A stretch of 64,000 nucleotides of DNA from Acanthaster planci (taxonomy: Eukaryota > Echinodermata > Asteroidea > Valvatida > Acanthasteridae), in contig NW_019091378.1 in NCBI RefSeq assembly GCF_001949145.1, positions 1,072,558-1,136,557 on the forward strand, written 5' to 3'. The notes beneath the pieces were generated by a model, which made no database searches, was not told the origin of the DNA, and worked only from the letters and a program-made list of their open reading frames with translations. Shown piece after piece: positions 33,000 to 43,794 of this stretch. A program made the position numbers and the translations under genes. Within the stretch, counting starts at the first letter, position 1, and the number at the start of each line of letters is the position of its first letter.

Positions 33000-35160
33000 T
33001 TAACGTTGCATGGCAGACAGTAAAGGCATAGGCCTATATACTTCTCCACATGTACTTCCTGAACAATAAGGCACTACTCTGCTGCTGGAGTTCGGTATGA
33101 ATTTGTACGAAGGATTCAGAAAGATTGGACTGATGTAGCTCGAAAGTATCGAACTTTAATTGCAATTGTTGCACATTTTTATTGCGAATTAAGTGGCCAT
33201 TCACAACATTGTTTCAAATTTCGATTTCTGAGTCCTCCAAACTGCTTTGGGGCGGCTGGTAGTTCACGCGAGTCAAAGGATTCGCTCGTTGCATAGCGCC
33301 TTATAAAACAGAGCGCTAGGAAGGCTGATGGCCTTGCACAGATTTTAGTGAAGGAAATGCGTCACACGGGGTCCCAGCCATTAAAAGGATGATCACAATT
33401 TTTCGCAGATACGGAGGGAGTAAGTTGGGGGACGATTAGCCCCGTGGCTAGCCTCGGGCGCTAGGGGTGCCACAGTACCAGCTGGAGGGGGGGTTACCAG
33501 AACAACAGATAAATGTGGTACTGATGATTTTTGCCGGGGGGGCGGCCGCTCGCCAAGGGGTCCGGCCCTTCATAGCGATGTGCCTGCGGAATCGAGTCTC
33601 GCATCCCCCTTTTGATCCAGCATTAAGCAAGTTATATCTGCGATCCATCGTGTCCCAGCCTACGTGTACCCTCTTTTACCCCATGCAGGGTTAAAGAGGA
33701 GGTGGAAATACATTTATATGCCCCTTCTTTTCTTTGCAGCGCAACGACTGATCCTGCTGAAACGTATTAACTTTATATGTCGGATCCTGTTAGAATGCCA
33801 CTTGAAGATGGTGGGTCCGACTAAGTGTCATTCCCACGGAAGTGTGTTGACCACAGCATACCCCTCTCCAAAAAGGCCGGACGGGAGAAACCATTTGCCT
33901 AATTAGTCATCTATATGTTTCCATTTTTCCCTTGGTTTTTCCTTTTCCGACTGACCATATGTTTTCTTGACCAATCCATCTAAGAAGTGGGCAAATAACC
34001 TTAAACTGACTATAAAAATTGAGACGACATCCTGGTACGTGATCTTGAGAAAGTCTTAATTACGAAAGATGAGATCATTCCTTATCCAAGAAAACTTAAA
34101 GACTAAAGACAATACTGCATCAATTGTTCCGAGCACATGGCCCACCCGTTATAAGAGGCCCAGGTCGCCCTGTCCTCCTCAGAAGCGATCTGAGACCTGC
34201 TGAGAAGGCTGTCTCCAGGTGCTGTCTGCACTTTGCTTCTTAGACAACAGTTGTTAAAACTTTTCTCCTCTCCTCCTTCTCATCACTGACCCGTGTGCTA
34301 TGTTGGTGCAGGGTACTTGCCCATAGGTCATGTCGCTTTGGGGAGCCGACCCGGTTCGTCTCTCTACCGTCTTTCACTTTGACCCTTTTCCCCATCATCA
34401 TACTGGATCTGTGAGTCTCTTGACCTAGCGAAGGACTACCAAGGACTTGGAGCTGCATCCATGTCCACTGGTCAAGTTGGATCAAGCAAGACCAAGATCA
34501 CAACTAAGCCTGATTAAGTTCTTTTTTTTTAATTTCTTGATTGTATAAGGGATTGAATTTTTTCTGTATAAGTCATTTTGTTTCCTTTCCAGTTATTGAT
34601 TGGATTGCTTTGTATCCTGTTTTCAATTTAAGTGTATGTTTTAAATTGCCTGTCCATCCATTGTTGGTATTTCTCGTATATCGCCTTGTACTTTGAGTGA
34701 TTGTATTTTGAATGTATTCTTGCAATAAGATTGTTTGAGGATCAACATAAGACGCTGTCTGTTTGGATTCTTTCGAGCAGATTTTCCTTGTAAAACAATT
34801 TATTGAACCGGCACAGGTCTCGACTATGACAATCGAGAGCCAACCTGTGACATATAAATGCCACGAAGACGCTCTAAGCTTGTAATTTTTGCGAGAGCGA
34901 TATGCAACCCTCCGTATTACACGCACGACTTCATTTCCCCAGTACAGCTAAGGTTTTTTGAGTGCACCTCAACACCGTGTCTAGTAAGTTCACAATGTTT
35001 CAATGGCAACGTCCGGATTCGCAAAGGACTTTGCTAGTGTTGTGTTATTTCGCGAAGATATTGCGTTAGGGGCCATTAAAAATTGTCAATGTTACATGTA
35101 TTAAATTTGGATTTATTTCCAAATATTTGGTGTATGGGTCAAGGTAAATAACTGACAATC
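33000..35160. other. Intergenic, no gene recognised
   Basis: No convincing coding frame. Around 33430-33620 a GC-rich stretch with GGAATCGAGTCTCGCATCCC resembles the B-box half of a tRNA-derived SINE, but the A box is not clear. The rest is AT-rich. Confidence 0.35.
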
Positions 35161-35164
35161 GAAA

Positions 35165-35570
35165 TTTACAGGGCCGCTGGGAAGGGCTGGTGGCTTTGCA
35201 CTGTGATCGGCTACATTGTGGTAGACCTGTAACCAGGAGGTTACCACTTCCTGTTAGCGAACGTTATTTAAATTTGTTGGTTTACCAAAGGCAATGTTTT
35301 GGCACGGGCAAAGTGTAGGCTGCAAAAACATGGTCTTGGTACAATCACAGTGTGGTAATTTATTTTCTCACCAAGTATCATTGATCATGTGTCTTTTGGC
35401 GATACATTTCAAACCATTGGCTATCTTGATTATTTTTGGATGAACAAATAAAGTGCAGTTAGAATTTTTCATCAATGAAGAAGAAAAAGAACATATTGAA
35501 TTGATAACCGTCGCTTGTGTAACGCATTGAGCGAGCTCGCGCGCCTGGCAGAAATTTACCCACAAAGTTT
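35165..35570. mobile_element. Dispersed non-autonomous element, copy A
   Basis: Shares GGGAAGGGCTGGTGGCTTTG, TGGTACAATCACAGTG, CATTGATCATGTGTC and GAAGAAGAAAAAGAACA with the copy at 43284-43794, in the same order across about 400 bp. The outer inverted ends are not clear here, so it is probably truncated. Confidence 0.7.
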
Positions 35571-36419
35571 GGGCCCTTCCAAAGTTTTCAGAATTTTCTC
35601 GATCGGTCGTAGGCAGTGCACGGCTTTTGGGGTCCTGTAGTGTTCTCACTTATATGCTTTTAGAACGTAAAAAAATCAAGAAAATGCAGGCATGGCTTGT
35701 AATCACCAGTCGCGCACGGAGAGCCGGCATGGCTCCAAAGGAGAGTAAATCCGCAAGGTTCAAATGCATCGTGCGTGTACTGTACCTGCAGAGGGCCTAC
35801 TCTCCACTATAACGCGTGGTAGCATGCATTTCACGGTACTTTTGCGGCTTGAAACAAGGTTAGAAAATTTTGCTTTCTCCAATAGAGGGCTTTGTGATAA
35901 ATAGTGCGGGCAAAGCTGTACAGTCGTGGATTATCGAGCGGTTTTTACATGCTCTACAAGCATCGTTTGGTAGGAGATTTCATGGAGATTCCAACAATTG
36001 TTGGATAGTAGCTGAGCAAGTGTATGAATTGTCCAAAGAAGCTCTAACTTGGATTCAAACTTTGGCAAGACCGATCCTCACGTCCGCAGAAATGGAAGTG
36101 GATGGAATACACAGTATAGACAGGCAGGCGACTCAAATCCGCACCCAAAAAACCGATAGCATGGACATGTAACAAAGAATCAAATTTTGAAACCGTGGTC
36201 GAACCATTTTATTTTTGAAACATGAAGGTTTTCATAAATATATATGTATGGTTAATAACGGGCACCTTCCAACAATGTAGTGCCGACGGGAGTTTGTCGA
36301 TATTTCATGATACCGATAGAAAAAATGTCGATAAGTACTAATTTGGGGGAGGGGGGGCTTGGAAAATAGTACTCTGTGTACTACTTTGAAAATTGACCTC
36401 TTAGTCTGATCCCGGGGGT

Positions 36420-36665
36420 CTGTTTTCATCTGTTGCACATCACAGAAGCTTTTGTGTAATGGGGCATAATAATGCAATAAATTTTCGTTTGTGAAGTATA
36501 AGTCCCCACCATATTGCGTTAATGACAGCCATTCCGGTCGGATGGCAGCACGTGATTGGACAATAATAATGTTGCACTCATTTCTAATTGCTCTCGTGCA
36601 TTCTCGATTTGCTAATAAGTATAGGTCGAAAAATGCCGTGGTGAAACCCAACCGCCTATTAAAGC
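36420..36665. repeat. Dispersed repeat, copy 1
   Basis: Resembles 37530-37790: both carry TTTTGTGTAA, AATGACAGCCA, ATTGGAC, TTGCACTC and TTGAATTGCTCT-like or TCTAATTGCTCT words in order, then a GGTCGAAA/CGCCTA end. Antisense frames in both copies look alike because the DNA is repeated, not because a gene is present. Confidence 0.6.
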
Positions 36666-37529
36666 CTACCAGACCTGTCTGTTGTACATGTATATCATTG
36701 TATATCTATTGTAGTACAGTTATTTGGATGTCGCTTCCAAATTCTTAAATAAATGACCAAAGCAGTAATAGGTTTCTATATCAGAACATTATGTAATACA
36801 AACTGCTGCAAACTGCTTGCTGACTAAAGTGACCTAAAATACAAATTACAAAATACATGTATGGAGGGCGAGACGTTTCGATCCCAGCAGAACCTTTTTC
36901 AAAGGCCAAATGACAAGTAGACAGGGACATACGAGCAAACTGTGGATCAACCAAGCGTAGGAGGTGTAGAAGCTAGAGGCTAGATAGAGGGACAAGGGGG
37001 TAAAGGAGGCTGAATAAAAGGCATGGTTGGGCAACAAAGGGATGTGAGGTGGGAAAAAGATCACAGAAAATATACAAAGCAGCCATCTGGACGTAGGTGA
37101 CTGAAGCAGCTGTTTCAAACCAATTAGATGTATAGTTTCATTTTCCGCGTTTAGGTGACCACGGTAAATTGCAAATATTACTTACTTGACTGGTTATAGG
37201 CTTATTTCTCACGTTTCGTGAAAGAAATCGAGAGATAGTCACAGTGTAAGCAAAACTAGTTATTTCGGTCCCAGGCTCTTTTCGCGGAGAGAATCTAATT
37301 TGTTTTTCTGTAATTTGTAAGGTGTAAACGTTTTCTAAATGTTTTCAAATGCAGGCTGGGGGAGAAAGGCTTTCTCTTCTCGATTAGATGTTTACCTTTA
37401 GACCCAAACCCAACGCTGACTACATCAATTCTCACTTCACCATCTGCCCAGGTAGGCTTAATCAGTCGGTGCTTTTCGGTTCTCAACTTAACTTCCTCCA
37501 TTGTCAGCGAAAAAAATTGCGATCATCCT

Positions 37530-37790
37530 TTGGTCTGATTTTGGGGTCTTTTTTCAACTGTTGCCCATCACTTTTGTGTAAAAAGGACCTCTTATGCAAG
37601 AAACGTTTCTGTACCAATGACAGCCAATCTGACCTCAACGACAACACTTGATTGGACCGTATTGCATTGTTGCACTCGTTTTGAATTGCTCTCTTTAACG
37701 ATTTGCTACTGCATATAGTTAGGTCGAAACATGCTGTGTTGAAACACAACCGCCTAAGCCTATCACATCTGTCGACATCCACGGGAATAA
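37530..37790. repeat. Dispersed repeat, copy 2
   Basis: Second copy of the repeat at 36420-36665, in the same orientation and diverged. No inverted ends were recognised. Confidence 0.6.
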
Positions 37791-37799
37791 ATTCATCCA

Positions 37800-39138
37800 G
37801 CGACTGCATGCAAGCTGTCTTCAATCAGTCTTTTTTTTATTAAAAAAAGACTTGCCTAAAATCCCGTATTGGCTCGCTCTAGGCCTATATATTTTGAATA
37901 GCTCACGAAACAATTTCAGTGGCACTAGCTTACACGTTGCACTTTTGTCACAATGGCTGATAAAAATCCTGCAACAAAGGGGAGATCTTTTAGTGGAGTT
38001 CAAGGTTCGCATTTTGGGCAAGTTTAAGCTTTGGTCCTTGGATGTGTTTGCAATGTTCACTGATCGCTGCGTAAAATTGCAGTTTGCCGTCTGAGTTTCC
38101 GGGTTCATGAAATGCCGACAGTTTTGATGTTACAACTGGCAATAATACCCTCATTGCTGCACGGAATTAATGCACAAAACGGCGAGGCAGCCAGTAATGG
38201 CTTATTGAATGCCTTCTCTGCTTTCTCAACAGAGCAATATTACATTCAGTTAACTAAATTAACAGTATTATGCAGATAATTCTAGATACACGTAGGCCTA
38301 ATTTTAAAAAGGTAGATATTATATTTAAAAAACAGTTACAGATACAAAATGGCAGGCCTATCGTAATCACAAATATGACTTACGCTGAACAACTTGAGTT
38401 TTTCTCGGGGAAGTCGCGTTTGGGCTTTTTAACACCACTCAGGGTCTTCGTCAGTGAGCAATTGACCCTTATGATCACGTGAAATCAACCTATGGGTGCA
38501 GTGTCCCAATTCCAGGAAAATTCTCCACCAGGCCGAGGCGCACAAAAAGTACCCCTGCAGATTCTTTCGAAAAGAGGGGACTGTTTGGGCCAAGAAATGG
38601 TGGGATTGTGTCAGTATGGCCCGGGATAATCTCTGTAGATTCAGGGGCACCCGTCCGGGGGGAAAGCAGACAAAAATGTCATTGAAAATTAGTCAGAAGA
38701 GCCCCAGGAAGGTGAGGGATGTCATTTTAAAAATTGCCGCTGAGAAGACTTGGGAACATTCACTTTTTCGGGGGAGAGTTTGTTTTTGGCGGATAATTAA
38801 AAAATTCATTGGTTAACCTACTAAAAATTGAAAATAAAAATGAAATCTGAAGGACCAAACAACACATTGTTTTTTGTTTAAGAGGCCTCAGGGACTTCAG
38901 TTGCCTGCCATGGGGCTCCAAACTTGGTTGAGTTTACGCTTTTTTCAATGAAGCTTGAATTAGTTCAGTGCACCCCTATAGGCTCAATCCTAACAACGTC
39001 ATAATTCGACCAAAATTCTGGGTGGCGCAATTTTGGGAGTAAAAAAATCATCAGGTTCGCTGCGCACGTACGTGCACGTATGTTGGTTTATCCCTTCGAC
39101 TTAGTTTGTGCGCATGCGCTAAAATTCGGCAAAGTCGT
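37800..39138. other. Intergenic, no gene recognised
   Basis: AT-rich with scattered chance frames, none with a recognisable product. Confidence 0.4.
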
Positions 39139-39430
39139 GGGGCAAACCTCACGGCGCTGCTTAAGCATTAAGCAAATTCTCGTGCTTAACATAGCAAAAG
39201 AAATTGCCAACGGGCAAGTGTATTTCAAGGCGATCGTTACATGACTGCTATGCTAAGTACAGAAAATTCATGCGCGCATCTTGAGACGCGTTTTGTGTGA
39301 CGTTTTGTCACGTATCGTTTGCTACTCTGAGGGTCGTCTGCCTACGGTCGCCGTGAAATGAAAATTTTGCTGAGGGGCGGTCGCTTAGCAAAAAAAACTG
39401 CGTGCTTAGCAGCGCCGTGAAATTAGCCCC
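39139..39430. mobile_element. MITE with GGGGCTAATTTCACGGCGCTGC-type ends
   Basis: The left end GGGGCAAACCTCACGGCGCT and the right end AGCGCCGTGAAATTAGCCCC are inverted repeats about 292 bp apart, each followed inward by GCTTAAGCA/GCTTAGCA words. Elements with such GCTGCTTAAGCA ends are very frequent in echinoderm genomes (from memory). Confidence 0.75.
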
Positions 39431-39919
39431 TGGCGGTTTTATATATTAGCTTTCTTTTTATACATATTTTATCCCGTGTCAATCTTTTTGTGCTTTGCAT
39501 GTTCATGTTTACAAAATGAAATCCAAGGATATCCAGATTTTTTTTTTGGGGGGGGGAGTTCTTTTCTGGTGGATGAGACTACTTTGGGGGCTTTCTACAA
39601 ATATTTTCAGGGTTGAGGAATAAAACATAACTGCCTTTCCCTGACTCTTGTTCTTGGGGCAGGCATGAACATTGACCTCTGGATCACGCTTTGAGAAACT
39701 TAATAAATAAATGTATAAACAAAGCAAAAATATTTTACTGCCAACTTTTTTCTTGTACATTATGCTTTTAAAATGAGAAGAGAATATATATTTCATCTAC
39801 ACATGCATGGTGATCACCAATACAATGGCGGAGGCCTACCGTTTGATCTTGATTTACAAACAGCGAAAAATAGTTTTCCCAAGCTATACTTGATCAACAA
39901 GTTATGCTTGCCTGGATCC

Positions 39920-40036
39920 AACCTTGTATTTGTCAGGAATGAAAACGATGAAAATCAAAAGATAGGGACCTACAAATTTCCTTGTTATAAGCAGAATTTT
40001 GCATTAACAGTGCTACGAGGTTTGACTGTAATTACG
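39920..40036. mobile_element. Partial second copy of the TTACAGTCGGACCTTG MITE
   Basis: Carries TGTCAGGAATGAAAACGATG, GCAGAATTTTGC and the right end GAGGTTTGACTGTAATTA in the same order as the copy at 18433-18614. The left inverted end is weak or absent. Confidence 0.6.
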
Positions 40037-41714
40037 TTCGGCGCGGCATCACAGGTGCTAGGTCTTATTGCACGCAGAACCAATAAAAATATTGAATTCG
40101 AGCAAAAAGTCTAGCCAAATGATAGTACTGTTATTGGTTCTTAATTATTAAGTATTTTGTTAATCTGCAAACGCTTCTAAATTTCAGAAATTCTGAGTAG
40201 AAAAGCGTCAAGGGATCAGTCAAAATGGAAAAAAAAGAATTATTACTTACAGTCTTAGCAACCACTTGGTGGCTACATTTGGCTACTGACGTTCTTTTAA
40301 TCGAATACATCCGATTAGACATTCCTGTGCACAGGCGTGTACATTTTAAATTTAATCTATTAATTACGCAAGTGTGAAATCTAGAAATAAGAAGACTCGA
40401 CAGAGGATGTGAAAGTTGTTGAGGGTTTTTCTGCAGCGTATACCTCTGCACTTATTTTAAACCTTAAATACAATGTACTCCACATCACAAGGAAGTGGCA
40501 CATTCCATTGCTAGCGATCCGTTTTTTTTAATTCCATTAATCTTTGAAAACAAAAATATCCTTCGTTTCTTTGGCGGGTTTTCTTTAAATCACAACAATA
40601 CTTAAATACAAAATCCGGAAGTGGACTTTTATCACCAGGTCACGGCAACAAACGAAAAGAAAAGAGAAGGTGCTACATGACCGGTAATGGGAACCTACAG
40701 CGAGCGATGCATACGAATACTACAAGTTTCTACTTATTTATGTTTCCTATTCATACCTTGAAAAGAAGCCTGATGTTGAGTTCTTCATTTTGAAGTCGCA
40801 AAGATCTCAAAATACAGTTGGCGACACGGGACATATCTCAGAAAGACGGTATTCATTCATATTTGAAATCGCATTATTTCATGATGTGAACTATATTGAT
40901 GCATAATGGACCGAGCCACTCGGCTGCCAACGGCGTTTTCCCCTTAAACCACTGTTTGCTAGTTAGTAGGCTATCCTTCAACGTCAAAGATGTAGAGCAT
41001 GGACCCATGACGCAAATAAAGAAGAGCGAAATAGGCTTAAAGGACTATACTTCAACCGTAATTTGCGCGCGCACTTCTACTTACGACGTCACCGATCATG
41101 ACAGACATGGTCAGAGCTCCATGGTCAGACGTAGCATATCGAAAACGGCCCGGCAGATGGCAGGGATAAGCCACAGAGCACGAGAATGTGATGTACACGT
41201 CGCAAAACGCCGCGTCACCGACTAAACAACTGATGGTCGATGATATAAGTCCGGGACAAGGTCTTGTGGAGACACTGTGTTCTAATCACACCGTAACAAT
41301 AGTCTTGATTTCTCTCCGTGTATCTTTGTTGAGGAAGAGGTTTGCCGTTTTAATAACGATATAACCTTGGAGCAATGTAAGCCCTGGCCTCGTCACAGCA
41401 CAAACTGTCAAATTTCCTGTGTCGGTAATTACTGTCTTGCAATCATCCCCCTTTGTGTTTCGCTCCAGCGATTTTCTTGCAGACTAGGCCTAATTATCGT
41501 ACGAAGCTGTTGCAAATATTTATTTACATTAAAATCGGCTGTTGCAGAACCCTTGCGAATAAAATACCGACAGTTTGCCAGGTGCACCCAAGAATCAACC
41601 TGCTGCACTTGAGATATGTGATTGTAACGTCGAAATACACTTGAATTGATAGTAACGTGAGCTTGAGAATTTCTTAATTGTTCTGACAAGATAGAATTCA
41701 ATTCCAGTGATGAG
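40037..41714. other. Upstream region of GPCR gene
   Basis: No coding signal. It may contain the GPCR promoter and 5' UTR; a polypyrimidine/AG acceptor-like site (TTTTCTTGCAG, about 41471-41481) upstream of the start could join an upstream untranslated exon, but this is not shown. Confidence 0.35.
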
Positions 41715-42755
41715 ATGGCGTCTCCAGGAACTACCTCGTCAGAGATGTTCACACCGGGAGTAGCCTCAATTCTCACACCAGTGCAACGAGTCATCCTCAG
41801 CAGCATCATGATCTGCATCTGCATCGTGGGGCTCCTGGGCAACACAATTGTTATCTCAGCCGTCGCCCTGTCTAAGAAACTCAGGTGCGTTACCAACGTC
41901 TTCGTGGTGAACCTCGCTACGGCCGACCTGATGACTTGCCTGAACATCCCCTGGATGGCCGTCGCTAGCCTATCTGAAGGCGGCTGGACACTCCCCGATT
42001 GGATCTGCACCACCTGCGGGTTTGTGCTGATGGTCTGCATCGGCAGTAGCATCTACACCCTGGCCTGCGTTGCAACCATTCGCTGCGTGGTGATCACGGG
42101 CCTGCCAGGCCGCTGCAAGACCCTGTACACTCCTCCCAAGATCTGCGCGATTCTCGTGCTCATCTGGACAGTGCCTCTGGCCGTGGCGACCGTGCCCCTC
42201 GTGTCCAACTTCGGCAAACTTGGCTACGATGTCAAGTATAGTTCATGCACCTGGGACACCAGCAACCCCAACTCAGAAAACTTCAGCAAACTGATCTCCG
42301 GTGTTTTCTACCCGTTGCCCTTCGTCATTATCACCTACAGCTACTTCAAAATCTACCGGCACGTTCGGCGTCACTCCCGGGCCGTGGCCTCCATCTTAAC
42401 CGTGAGTTCATCTGTGGCGACCCAGCAGACCCAGGACGGGCACAACGCAACCGGGGAAAACCTCGCCGTGATCCCAAACAACAACGGACGTCAAGGCAAC
42501 AGTTTTCGAGAGAAACTGAACAAACGACAAGTGGATGTGACCAAGAACATGTTTTACATCGTCTGCGCATTTGTTCTGTGCATATCCCCATACGGTTTCA
42601 GTCTTATGTACATTGACAGTGACCCTTTTATACCGTATGCAGGCATGTTTTTACTTTGTAATAGCTGTATAAACCCTTTTATCTACGCCACTAAGCACCC
42701 TGATTTCAAGAAGGTTATCCGACTCATGCTAACTTGTAAATTCTCCAAAATATAA
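41715..42755 (+). CDS. Rhodopsin-class GPCR, GPR84/moody/melatonin-receptor-like, single exon
   Basis: Intact 346-codon frame with seven hydrophobic segments. Landmarks: GN43 in TM1, NLATADL with D71 in TM2, C98 and C178 for the extracellular disulfide, W151 in TM4, P202 in TM5, CISPY (P292) in TM6 in place of CWxP, and NPFIY (320-324) in TM7. The third intracellular loop is moderate (about 220-270) and basic near TM6. The overall pattern resembles the orphan group with GPR84, moody, Tre1 and melatonin-like receptors; the ligand is unknown. The TM3 end reads TIRCVVIT, so R123 is kept but the flanking D/E/N and Tyr of the usual DRY/NRY motif are Ile and Cys. The intronless coding region is common for such expanded invertebrate receptor families. 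It lies alone between genes on the other strand. Confidence 0.92.
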   Translation: MASPGTTSSEMFTPGVASILTPVQRVILSSIMICICIVGLLGNTIVISAVALSKKLRCVTNVFVVNLATADLMTCLNIPWMAVASLSEGGWTLPDWICTTCGFVLMVCIGSSIYTLACVATIRCVVITGLPGRCKTLYTPPKICAILVLIWTVPLAVATVPLVSNFGKLGYDVKYSSCTWDTSNPNSENFSKLISGVFYPLPFVIITYSYFKIYRHVRRHSRAVASILTVSSSVATQQTQDGHNATGENLAVIPNNNGRQGNSFREKLNKRQVDVTKNMFYIVCAFVLCISPYGFSLMYIDSDPFIPYAGMFLLCNSCINPFIYATKHPDFKKVIRLMLTCKFSKI

Positions 42756-43283
42756 TTAAAAAAGAAAAAAATGAAATCTGTTATTGGGCCACAGTGTTTC
42801 ATATTGCAAAGCTTAAGAGGGAATGTTATCTGCCCCACTTTGTGGACAACATCCGTACCTTGTCATTTTTCCCCTCAAGCTCTAATCTGTGGCAAAAAAA
42901 TACGTTCATAAATCAAAGTGAAGTAGTGTACCGCGCTGTTCATGAGGCTTTTCGGCCGGCTTGTAAAAGGACAGGGAAACAAAAGATGCATAGGATAGAA
43001 AAGGCGTTGAATTGTGACTCCACCTGGTGTAGCTAAATTAAATTAGTGAATTTCCTGAAGCAAAACGTGACCGCACAATCATTGCTTTGGGAACACAATT
43101 TCAGCCCTGAGCGAGGCAAAGTGGAAACCGACTCCCGACATACCGTATTTCTCTCTTACATCATAGCAACTCATTTCCCTTCGTTTTTTTCCTTCCTCGC
43201 TTTTTTTTTTCATTTTGAGTCTGTATGACTCTTCTGGTGATGCCGCAAGCGCTTTGACACCGATTCTTGGATTAAAAGCGGAC
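42756..43283. other. GPCR downstream region
   Basis: AT-rich, with no clear AATAAA close to the stop. No gene recognised. Confidence 0.4.
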
Positions 43284-43794
43284 TTCGCTAGTCACCCAGC
43301 GCCCGAGCAGGGCGCTGGGCCGGGAAGGGCTGATGGCTTTGCACTGTGATTGGCTACCATGTGCACGACCTACGACCGCGAGGTTATTTGAAGTTTCTGG
43401 TTGACCAATAACAATGCTGTGCCACAGGCCAAAATGTCGGCTTATATCATAAAAACATGGCATTGGCACAATCACGGTAATTTATCTCCTTACTACATGT
43501 AAGTACCACTGATCACGTGTCTTTTTGGTGATATATTTCAAATCATAGGCTACCTTCATCAATTTTGGAAGAACTAATAAAGTGTAGTGAGAATACTTTC
43601 AGCAATGAGGAAGAAAAAGAAACAATATCGAATTGATAATAGCCACATTGCGCGTGCTCAAGCGCCTGGCAAAAATTATCCACAGTGCTCTACGAAACGT
43701 TAGCTGTGACCCGCGTGACGTATATCCATGGTATATCCGTGCAAGGCCATCAGTCCTTCTCAGCGCCTACTTCGGGCGCTGGGCGACAAGCGAA
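43284..43794. mobile_element. Dispersed non-autonomous element, copy B (complete)
   Basis: Left end TTCGCTAGTCACCCAGCGCC and right end GGCGCTGGGCGACAAGCGAA are inverted repeats; imperfect pairing continues inward through GGGAAGGGCTGATGGC to a total of about 45 bp. The interior has no coding frame. Related copies lie at 35165-35570 and 51914-52130. Confidence 0.75.

Noticed and set aside
33430-33620. Possible tRNA-derived SINE
   Set aside because: Only a weak B-box-like word; no A box or tRNA fold could be made out.
35870-36172. 100-codon + frame
   Set aside because: No recognisable domain, isolated, no splice or expression signal; length compatible with chance.
36232-37824. Two antisense frames (139 and 106 codons) that resemble each other
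   Set aside because: They lie in two copies of a dispersed DNA repeat; the likeness follows from the DNA and the codon pattern is not protein-like.
41429-42052. 207-codon antisense frame opposite the GPCR
   Set aside because: Mirror of the GPCR coding sequence with no recognisable domain.
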